A stretch of DNA of 47,269 bases from Nonomuraea longispora (lineage in GTDB: Bacteria; Actinomycetota; Actinomycetes; Streptosporangiales; Streptosporangiaceae), in the NCBI RefSeq assembly GCF_004348345.1, contig NZ_SMJZ01000045.1, positions 1-47,269 of the forward strand, in the 5' to 3' direction. The position numbers and the translations under genes were made by a program. Below are positions 41,198 through 47,269 of this stretch, piece after piece. Positions within the stretch are counted from its first letter, which is position 1. Each line of letters starts with the position of its first letter. The notes under the pieces were generated by a model, which made no database searches, was not told the DNA's origin, and saw only the letters and a program-made list of their open reading frames with translations.

Positions 41198-42775
41198 CTA
41201 TGGCATTCGAGCATATGCGGGCAGCGTCAGGAACTCCGCGAAGTCGTCGTCCAGCGCGACCTCCTTGAACAGCGCGGTGGCCTGGGCGTAGAGGCTCTCG
41301 TCGTAGCCCGGCTCCTGCGCGATCGCGGCCGGCTCCTCCGCGATGATCCGCTCGACCAGGTCCTTCGTCACCCGCGCGCCCGTGTCGGCGAGCTCGATGT
41401 CGTTGTGGATCCACTGCCAGATCTGCGAACGCGAGATCTCGGCCGTGGCGGCGTCCTCCATGAGGTTGTGGATCGCCACCGCGCCCTGACCGCCCATCCA
41501 CGCGGCGAGGTAGCGCAGCCCCACGTCCACGTTGTTGCGCAGTCCCGCCTCCGTGATCTCGCCGGGCGTCTCCGAGACCGCCAGCAGGTCGGCGGCGGAC
41601 ACGCTGACGTCCTCGCGCAGCCGGTCGAGCTGGTTGGGCCGCGACCCCAGCACGCCGTCGAACACCTCGCGGCAGACCGGCACCAGGTCGGGATGCGCCA
41701 CCCACGACCCGTCGAACCCGTCGCCGGACTCGCGCGTCTTGTCGGCCCGCACCTTCTCCAGCGCCACCGCGTTCACCTCGGGGTCACGCCGCGAGGGGAT
41801 GAACGCCGCCATCCCGCCGATCGCGTGCGCGCCCCGCTTGTGACACGTGCGCACCAGCAACTCGGTGTACGCGCGCATGAAAGGCGCGGTCATCGTCACC
41901 GCGTTCCGCTCGGGCAGCAGGAACTCCCTGCCCCTGGTGCGGAACTTCTTGATCACGCTGAACAGGTAGTCCCAGCGGCCGGCGTTGAGCCCCGCGGAGT
42001 GGTCGCGCAGCTCGTAGAGGATCTCCTCCATCTCGAACGCCGCCGGGTAGGTCTCGATGAGCACGGTGGCCCTGATCGTGCCGTACGGGATGCCGAGCAG
42101 CTCCTGGGCCCGCGTGAACACGTCGTTCCAGAGCCGCGCCTCCAGGTGCGACTCGATCTTGGGCAGGTAGAAGTACGGGCCCTTGCCCTTGTCGAGCTGC
42201 CGCTGGGCGCAGTGGAAGAAGTAGAGGCCGAAGTCGAACAGCGACCCCGCGACCGGACGCCCGTCGACCTCGGCGTGCTTCTCGTCGAGGTGCCACCCGC
42301 GCGGCCGCACCACGACGGTGGCCAGCTCGTCGTCGGGGCGCAGCGCGTACGTCTTGCCGCCGGACTCGAAGTCGATCGTACGGTCGAGCGCGTCGCGCAG
42401 GTTGACGTGGCCGCTCACGCAGTTCTCCCAGAGCGGCGAGTTGGCGTCCTCGAAGTCGGCCAGCCAGACCCTGGCGCCGGAGTTGAGCGCGTTGACGGTC
42501 ATCTTCTTGTCCACGGGGCCGGTGATCTCGACGCGGCGGTCCTCCAGGCCGGGCGCCGGGGAGGCGACCTGCCAGTCACCCTCCCTGATCTCCTTCGTCT
42601 CGGGCAGGAAGTCGAGCGTGGCGCCGGCCGACAGCTCGGCCTGCCGCGTCTGGCGGGCCTCCAGCAGCTCCACCCGCCTGGCGCCGAACTCCCGCTGGAG
42701 GGTCGCCACGAACGCGAGAGCCTCCGGCGTGAGGATCTCGTCGTACCGGTCGTGCATCGGGCCGGTGATCTCCAT
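41198..42775 (-). CDS. aceB: Malate synthase A
   Basis: 525 aa; condenses glyoxylate with acetyl-CoA to malate. The family signature [17 protein letters not shown] is intact, with [21 protein letters not shown] before it and the catalytic Asp region [18 protein letters not shown] and [27 protein letters not shown] after it. The ATG at 42775 ([15 protein letters not shown]) has GGGGAAGAGG; the GTG at 42790 lacks one. It is the first gene of aceB-glcD-glcE-glcF-iclR and makes the glycolate route productive. There is no isocitrate lyase gene in the window; glyoxylate seems to come from glycolate or other sources. Confidence 0.96.
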   Translation of the reverse strand: MEITGPMHDRYDEILTPEALAFVATLQREFGARRVELLEARQTRQAELSAGATLDFLPETKEIREGDWQVASPAPGLEDRRVEITGPVDKKMTVNALNSGARVWLADFEDANSPLWENCVSGHVNLRDALDRTIDFESGGKTYALRPDDELATVVVRPRGWHLDEKHAEVDGRPVAGSLFDFGLYFFHCAQRQLDKGKGPYFYLPKIESHLEARLWNDVFTRAQELLGIPYGTIRATVLIETYPAAFEMEEILYELRDHSAGLNAGRWDYLFSVIKKFRTRGREFLLPERNAVTMTAPFMRAYTELLVRTCHKRGAHAIGGMAAFIPSRRDPEVNAVALEKVRADKTRESGDGFDGSWVAHPDLVPVCREVFDGVLGSRPNQLDRLREDVSVSAADLLAVSETPGEITEAGLRNNVDVGLRYLAAWMGGQGAVAIHNLMEDAATAEISRSQIWQWIHNDIELADTGARVTKDLVERIIAEEPAAIAQEPGYDESLYAQATALFKEVALDDDFAEFLTLPAYARMP

Positions 42776-42792
42776 GAACCTCTTCCCCACTG

Positions 42793-42807
42793 TTCCGCGA
42801 TGTGGAA
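42793..42807 (-). promoter_or_regulatory. IclR-type palindrome upstream of aceB
   Basis: TTCCGCGATGTGGAA (plus strand) is an imperfect palindrome with TTCC/GGAA arms, directly upstream of the aceB ribosome-binding site. This shape is common for IclR-family regulators of glyoxylate genes. The IclR at the end of the operon is the likely binder. Confidence 0.5.
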
Positions 42808-42936
42808 AACGACTTCTGAATTATGGAACCGAAGCTACCCTTCTGGTCCTTCTCCGGTCAAAGACGGGGTTCCCCCGGGGGATCTCCGGGAGAACCCCGA
42901 TGTGTGCGGGCCGCGCACCGCGAAAGTATGCGGGGC

Positions 42937-43629
42937 ATGAGAACGATGGCGATCGCGGGCGGGCTGCTGGCCTCCGCATTGGCGCTGACCGGGTGCGGGC
43001 TCGCGAGCATCGGGGGTCCCACCGAGCAGGACACCGCCTCCTACCAGGTGACCGACAAGGTGACCAAGCTGCGGCTCGAGAGCAGCGCGGGCGACACCGT
43101 GCTCACGGAGACCGGCGGCAACGCGATCCGCGTCACCGAGACACTCCGGTGGCGGGGCGACGGCAAGCCCACCCCCGAGCACAGGGTCGAGGGGGAGGAG
43201 CTGTTCGTCACCTACGACTGCCCGTCGAACTTCGGCAGCTGCCGCGTCGACTACAAGATCGAGATCCCCAAGGGGCTGGCCGTCGACCTTGAGGCCGGCT
43301 CGGGCAACTTCACGCTCAGGGACCTGACGGGCACGATCGACGTGAAGCTCGGCTCGGGCGACGTCGACGCCGCCGGCCTCGGCGGCAAGAAGCTGTACGC
43401 CGACGCGGGATCGGGCGACATCGAGCTGAAATACCGCAGCGCCCCGGAAGAGGCGCGGCTCGAGACCGGCTCGGGCAACACGAAACTCGTCGTGCCGGCG
43501 GGCAAGTACGCGGTGGCCACCGAGGTGGGATCCGGCGACGTCAACGTCAAGGTCGACAACGACGGCTCATCGCCGAACAAGATCTCGATATCGGCCGGTT
43601 CGGGTGATGTCAGCGTGGAGCCGGGATAA
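42937..43629 (+). CDS. DUF4097 family beta-strand-repeat lipoprotein
   Basis: About 230 aa. The lipoprotein signal peptide MRTMAIAGGLLASALALTGC has lipobox LTGC (Cys20). After a first domain, the C-terminal half is a right-handed beta-helix with a repeated GSGN/GSGD motif (about every 20-25 residues): EAGSGNFTLRDL, KLGSGDVDAAGL, DAGSGDIELKY, ETGSGNTKLVV, EVGSGDVNVKV, SAGSGDVSVEPG. This is the DUF4097/adhesin-like fold; function unknown, envelope-associated. Starts at 42928, 42937 or 42946 are all in frame and none has a clear ribosome-binding site. Confidence 0.8.
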   Translation: MRTMAIAGGLLASALALTGCGLASIGGPTEQDTASYQVTDKVTKLRLESSAGDTVLTETGGNAIRVTETLRWRGDGKPTPEHRVEGEELFVTYDCPSNFGSCRVDYKIEIPKGLAVDLEAGSGNFTLRDLTGTIDVKLGSGDVDAAGLGGKKLYADAGSGDIELKYRSAPEEARLETGSGNTKLVVPAGKYAVATEVGSGDVNVKVDNDGSSPNKISISAGSGDVSVEPG

Positions 43630-43653
43630 CCAGGTGATTGCGCCAGGGATGTC

Positions 43654-45126
43654 ATGCCACCATCGTGGGAAGACATCGTGGTGTCCGGACGTTCCCTAAT
43701 AGAGATGACACGTATGCACGAATACTCCGCGCTCGACGCGTACGAGACCGGCGACATGGACCTCGAGGAGCGTCAGGCGCTCCGCCGCGTGGCGGGCCTG
43801 TCCACAGAACTTCAGGATATCTCCGAGGTCGAATACCGGCAGTTGCGGCTCGAGCGGGTCGTCCTGGTCGGCGTCTGGACCTCCGGCACCGTCGAGGATG
43901 CCGAGAACTCGCTTCTCGAGCTCAAGCTCCTCGCCGAGACGGCCGGGTCCGAGGTGCTCGACGGCCTGATCCAGCGCCGTCAGAAGCCCGACCCGGCGAC
44001 CTACATCGGCTCGGGCAAGGCGCTCGAGCTGCGCGACGTGGTCGAGTCGACCGCCGCCGACACCGTGATCTGCGACGGCGAGCTGACCCCCGGTCAGCTC
44101 CGCCAGCTCGAGGAGACGGTCAAGGTCAAGGTGATCGACCGCACCGCGTTGATCCTCGACATCTTCGCCCAGCACGCCAAGAGCCGCGAGGGCAAGGCCC
44201 AGGTCGAGCTGGCGCAGCTGCAATACCTGCTGCCGCGCCTGCGCGGCTGGGGCGGCAACCTGTCCCGGCAGGTCGGCGGGCGCGCCGCGGGCGGCGTCGG
44301 CATCGGCGGCCGCGGCCCCGGTGAGACCAAGATCGAGCTCGACCGCCGGCGCATCCGCGAGCGGATGGCCAAGCTGCGCCGCCAGATCAGGGGCATGTCC
44401 ACCTCGCGCGACACCATGCGCTACCAGCGCCAGCGGCGCGAGGTCCCGGCCGTGGCGATCGCCGGCTACACCAACGCGGGCAAGTCCTCGCTGCTCAACC
44501 GTGTCACCGGCGCGGGCGTGCTGGTGGAGGACGCGCTGTTCGCGACGCTCGACCCGACGGTCCGGCGGGCGCGCACACCCGAGGGCCGGCTGTTCACGAT
44601 CGCCGACACGGTCGGGTTCGTCCGGCACCTGCCGCACCAGCTCGTCGAGGCGTTCCGCTCGACGCTGGAAGAGGTGGCCGACGCCGACCTCATCCTGCAC
44701 GTCGTCGATGGATCCCACCCCGACCCCGAGGGCCAGCTGGCGGCCGTGCGCGAGGTGTTCGCCGACATCGAGGGCGCCTCCGCCATCCGCGAGATCGTCG
44801 TGATCAACAAGGCCGACCTGGCCGATCAGGGCGTGATCGACCGGATCCTCCGGCGTGAGCGCGAAAGCGTCGTGGTGTCGGCCCGCACGGGCAAGGGCAT
44901 CCCCGAGCTCATGTCGCTCATCGACCAGGAGCTGCCGCGGCTCGACCACGAGGTCAACCTGCTGGTGCCCTACGACAGGAGCGACCTGATCTCGCGCGCC
45001 CACAAGGAGGGCGAGGTCCTCTCCGTCGATCACGTCGAGGACGGCACGATCCTGCACGCTCGTGTGCTGCCCAGCCTGTCGCAGGAGCTGGTGCGGGTGG
45101 GCAAGCCGGTCGAACGCGTCTCCTAG
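43654..45126 (+). CDS. hflX: GTPase HflX
   Basis: Ribosome-associated GTPase that splits stalled 70S ribosomes under stress. The N-terminal HflX domain reads RLERVVLVGVWTSGTVEDAENSLLELKLLAETAGSEVLDG and PDPATYIGSGKALEL. A Gly-rich linker (GWGGNLSRQVGGRAAGGVGIGGRGPGETKIELDRRRI) precedes the G domain, which has G1 GYTNAGKSSL, G3 DTVGFVRHLP and G4 NKADL. It is 490 aa from ATG 43654, which has AGGG about 5 nt upstream; ATGs at 43705 and 43714 would remove a poorly conserved N-terminus and are possible. A strong terminator follows. Confidence 0.95.
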   Translation: MPPSWEDIVVSGRSLIEMTRMHEYSALDAYETGDMDLEERQALRRVAGLSTELQDISEVEYRQLRLERVVLVGVWTSGTVEDAENSLLELKLLAETAGSEVLDGLIQRRQKPDPATYIGSGKALELRDVVESTAADTVICDGELTPGQLRQLEETVKVKVIDRTALILDIFAQHAKSREGKAQVELAQLQYLLPRLRGWGGNLSRQVGGRAAGGVGIGGRGPGETKIELDRRRIRERMAKLRRQIRGMSTSRDTMRYQRQRREVPAVAIAGYTNAGKSSLLNRVTGAGVLVEDALFATLDPTVRRARTPEGRLFTIADTVGFVRHLPHQLVEAFRSTLEEVADADLILHVVDGSHPDPEGQLAAVREVFADIEGASAIREIVVINKADLADQGVIDRILRRERESVVVSARTGKGIPELMSLIDQELPRLDHEVNLLVPYDRSDLISRAHKEGEVLSVDHVEDGTILHARVLPSLSQELVRVGKPVERVS

Positions 45127-45167
45127 GCGACCTGTACGCCGCCGCTCGCCGGTATGTCGCTGAGCGG

Positions 45168-45206
45168 TTGGGCAGCTCTCGCTTGAAAGCGCGCAGAGCT
45201 GCCCAA
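45168..45206 (+). terminator. hflX terminator
   Basis: TTGGGCAGCTCT pairs perfectly with AGAGCTGCCCAA (12 bp), and an inner CGCTT/AAGCG stem fills most of the loop. It lies 41 bp after the hflX stop. Confidence 0.8.
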
Positions 45207-45610
45207 AAGCGGCAGTGGTCCGCGCACCCTGGGGTTGCTACCATGGGCCAGACCTAACGTTGGTCTGCATTTTGGGTTCGGGTCTGGGTTTCGGATGATG
45301 ACTACTGGTGTGGAAGTCGTCAACGGGGGCCATGGGAACGAGGCAGGGCTGGGTGACGGATGGGATCAGTGGTCTTTCTTCCGAATAACCCTGTACAGCG
45401 GCCCAGCCTGTGAAATAACGTAACTGAACTGAAATCGCCGGATCATGTCTCCGGCGATACGGTCACCGCACAGCTTGACGCGGACTAGATCAGGAGACCC
45501 CCCATGTCGTCCGGACCCGGAGCGGACTCAGTGGGCGCGGCGCAGGCCGTGCGCTGGACGCTGGGACCATGCCGGGAAACGGGCAGAGGCTCTTGCGGGG
45601 CGGTGATGCG
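45207..45610. other. Gap between hflX terminator and hutI
   Basis: No gene-like frame. It holds the inverted repeat CAGACC...GGTCTG (45248-45266) and a perfect 8-bp hairpin ATCGCCGG / CCGGCGAT (45434-45441 / 45451-45458). The hairpin may be a terminator or a leader structure of hutI. No confident promoter seen. Confidence 0.4.
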
Positions 45611-46819
45611 GTGACCGTTCGGCTGCTGACCAATATCGGCCGTCTCTGGACCGGCAACGAAGTCCTGAGCAACGCCGCCATCCTCGTGCACAACGACCGC
45701 ATCGCGTGGGTCGGTCGCGCGCCCGACCTGCCGCAGACGGTGCCGGGCGTCGTCGACGACATCGTCGACGTCGACCACGTCGAGAACCTGGGCGGCGCTC
45801 TTGTCACGCCCGGCCTCATCGACGCGCACACCCACCCCGTCTACGCCGGCAACCGCTACGCCGAGCTCGCCATCCGCACCGGCGGCTCGACGTCCGCGTC
45901 GATCACCGCGGCGGGCGGCGGCGTGGGCTCCACCGTCACCGTGACCCGCGGCACCGACCCCTGGACGCTCTGCAACGGCGTGCGCGAGCGCCTGCGCGAC
46001 TGGCTGCTCAGCGGCACCACCACCGTCGAGGCCAAGACCGGCTACCACCTCACCCGCGACGGCGAGCTGGCCGACGTGCGGCTCCTGCGCGAGCTGGAGA
46101 AGGAGCCGATGATGCCACGGGTGCACGTCACCTTCCTCGCGGCGCACGTGGTCCCGCCCGAATACTTCGGCCGGCAGCGCGAATACGTCGAGGCCGTCGG
46201 CTCCTGGTGCGCCGACGCCGCCGCGGCGGGCGCCGACAGCGTCGACGTCTACTGCGACGAGGGTCACTTCACCACCGAGGAATCCCGCTGGGTCCTCGCC
46301 TCCGGCCGCAACGTCGGCCTGCTGCCGCGCATCCACGCCGGCCAGTACAGCCGCCGCGGCGCCGTCCAGCTGGCCGCCGAGCTCGGCTGCGCCTCCGCCG
46401 ACGGGCTGCACCACATGTCCGACGAGGACATCGCCATCATGTCCCGCTACGGCGTGCCCGCCGTCGTCTGCCCCGCCACCGCCCTGCAGCGCGGCCACCT
46501 CCCGCCGGTCCGCCAGATGATCAAGCACGGCGTGCAGATCGCGCTCGGCAGCGACCACAACCCCGGCTACTGCGGCATCACCTCGATGGCCCTGGTCATC
46601 GCCATGGCGGTGTCGGCGTTCGGCATGAGCGTCAACGACGCGCTCCGCGCGGCCACCCTCGGCGGCGCCACCGTTCTCGGCGCCCCCGACCGCGGCGTGC
46701 TGGCCCCGGGCCGGCTTGCCGACATCGTGCAGTGGGACGCCGACCACGAGGGCGCCTTCGCCTGGTCCTTCGGCCTCCAGCCGCGCCGGGTGTGGCGGGG
46801 TGGCGTCCCTGTCCAGTAA
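45611..46819 (+). CDS. hutI: Imidazolonepropionase
   Basis: Amidohydrolase of histidine degradation, hydrolysing imidazolone-5-propionate to N-formimino-glutamate, 402 aa. The metal site is DAHTHPVYAGNR; GTTTVEAKTGYHL, FLAAHVVPPEY, VDVYCDEGHFT, IHAGQY and ALGSDHNPGYCGITSM are all family-typical. The GTG at 45611 gives the usual N-terminus (TVRLLTNIGRLWTG); an ATG at 45569 adds 14 unlikely residues. No other hut gene lies nearby in the window. A truncated degV gene follows 13 bp downstream. Confidence 0.95.
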   Translation: MTVRLLTNIGRLWTGNEVLSNAAILVHNDRIAWVGRAPDLPQTVPGVVDDIVDVDHVENLGGALVTPGLIDAHTHPVYAGNRYAELAIRTGGSTSASITAAGGGVGSTVTVTRGTDPWTLCNGVRERLRDWLLSGTTTVEAKTGYHLTRDGELADVRLLRELEKEPMMPRVHVTFLAAHVVPPEYFGRQREYVEAVGSWCADAAAAGADSVDVYCDEGHFTTEESRWVLASGRNVGLLPRIHAGQYSRRGAVQLAAELGCASADGLHHMSDEDIAIMSRYGVPAVVCPATALQRGHLPPVRQMIKHGVQIALGSDHNPGYCGITSMALVIAMAVSAFGMSVNDALRAATLGGATVLGAPDRGVLAPGRLADIVQWDADHEGAFAWSFGLQPRRVWRGGVPVQ

Positions 46820-46832
46820 CTGACCCCGGCAC

Positions 46833-47129
46833 ATGCCCATCTCCCCGATCGAGAAGGTCCGCACCTCCTCGCGCGCCATAGCCCGTCTGGAGGACCTGGC
46901 GGTGGAGGCGGCCGGGGAGGGGCCGGTGGAGGTGGCGGTGCAGCACCTGCGGGCCCCGGAACGCGCGGAGGCGCCGGCCGAGCGGCTGTCCGAGCGGCTG
47001 TCCGAGCGGATGCCGTCGCTGGTGGAGCTGCGGGTGGTCGAGGTGCGGGCGGTGATCGGGGCCCACGTGGAGCCCGGCATGCTCGGCCTGACGGTCACCG
47101 CTCCACCCCCGGCACCTTCTTGTGGATAA
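46833..47129 (+). pseudogene. 5'-truncated degV-family gene
   Basis: The frame PISPIEKVRTSSRAIARLEDLAVEAAG, VEVAVQHLRAPERAEAPAERL and AVIGAHVEPGMLGLTV matches the last 95 or so residues of DegV fatty-acid-binding proteins (about 280 aa). The first two thirds are missing. The usual HVGPG is HVEPG here. A 12-bp tandem duplication (GAGCGGCTGTCC) doubles LSER. The fragment begins right after hutI, suggesting that hutI and the degV remainder were joined by a deletion or insertion. A degV gene before comEA is the common actinobacterial order. Confidence 0.6.
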
Positions 47130-47145
47130 GCCCTCGTTGTCCACA
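47121..47145. promoter_or_regulatory. Inverted pair of DnaA boxes
   Basis: TGTGGATAA (the complement of TTATCCACA, 47121-47129) and TTGTCCACA (47137-47145) both match DnaA-box consensus forms. They face each other across 7 bp, between the degV relic and the next gene. They could bind DnaA, or act simply as a hairpin (TGTGGA/TCCACA). Confidence 0.5.
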
Positions 47146-47197
47146 GAACGCGGCTCTGCCTCCGGGGACGGCCGCCCGCAGGCATACCTTCACCGGC

Positions 47198-47269
47198 GTG
47201 CGAACCCCCGATCCGACGGCAGAACGATCCATCGCCGAGTCCCGGCTGCGCTCGATCACGACCCCGCCC
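47198..47269 (+). CDS. Start of a probable ComEA-like gene (cut by window end)
   Basis: 24 codons from GTG 47198: RTPDPTAERSIAESRLRSITTPP, coding-like and unbroken to the end. TACCTT (47185-47190) ends 7 nt upstream, so the gene may be leaderless. The assignment as comEA (helix-hairpin-helix DNA-binding competence protein) rests on position after degV and weak resemblance of the N-terminus only. Confidence 0.35.
   Translation, partial: MRTPDPTAERSIAESRLRSITTPP

Overview
This is a very GC-rich, gene-dense chromosomal segment from an actinobacterium. The evidence is strong G/C third-position bias, GTG/TTG starts, lipoprotein and ABC-transporter types typical of the phylum, and the recA-recX ... 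gluABCD-miaB ... miaA-dapF ... hflX order known from Streptomyces relatives. The RecA intein, the RNase Y gene beside recX and the F420-type (LLM) oxidoreductase fit Streptosporangiales (for example a Nonomuraea-like genus). That placement is inference from gene content, not a search result.

Core half (1-21.2 kb). recA carries an in-frame splicing intein with a LAGLIDADG endonuclease and is preceded by a textbook LexA box; recX follows 11 bp later. Next come RNase Y (rny), an S9 peptidase and a glutamate-type ABC transporter (gluABCD). The transporter has a second binding-protein gene behind a hairpin and its own promoter. After miaB there is a divergent pair of unknown surface proteins. Then follow a PEP-mutase/isocitrate-lyase family enzyme, ribonuclease Z, an alkyltransferase, miaA, dapF and a large helical-repeat protein of unknown function.

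Catabolic half (21.2-42.8 kb). An SDR gene precedes a tightly overlapping operon for a dimethylglycine oxidase-like flavoprotein and a heterotetrameric-type sarcosine oxidase (soxB, soxD, soxA). The soxG gamma subunit is fused to the C-terminus of SoxA. A secreted HNH nuclease lipoprotein follows, then a short graveyard of three gene relics, an LLM oxidoreductase with a divergent TetR regulator, and a PepSY protein. A two-component system lies next to it; 11-bp-period direct repeats in front of both flanking secreted-protein genes suggest that they form its regulon. An IclR regulator with an operator-like palindrome over its own start codon shares 14 of 19 bases with a site just downstream of the dimethylglycine/sarcosine operon promoter, so it is the best candidate regulator of that operon. 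A five-gene operon on the minus strand (malate synthase, glcD, glcE, glcF, second IclR) would convert glycolate to glyoxylate and then malate.

Right end (42.8-47.3 kb). A DUF4097 lipoprotein, hflX with a strong terminator, imidazolonepropionase (hutI), a 5'-truncated degV relic, a pair of inverted DnaA boxes and the first codons of a probable comEA-like gene complete the window.

There is no sign of CRISPR, phage, insertion sequence, tRNA or rRNA. I found no obviously new multi-gene system. The most unusual items are the intein, the SoxA-SoxG fusion, the inferred IclR and two-component regulons, and the relic cluster.
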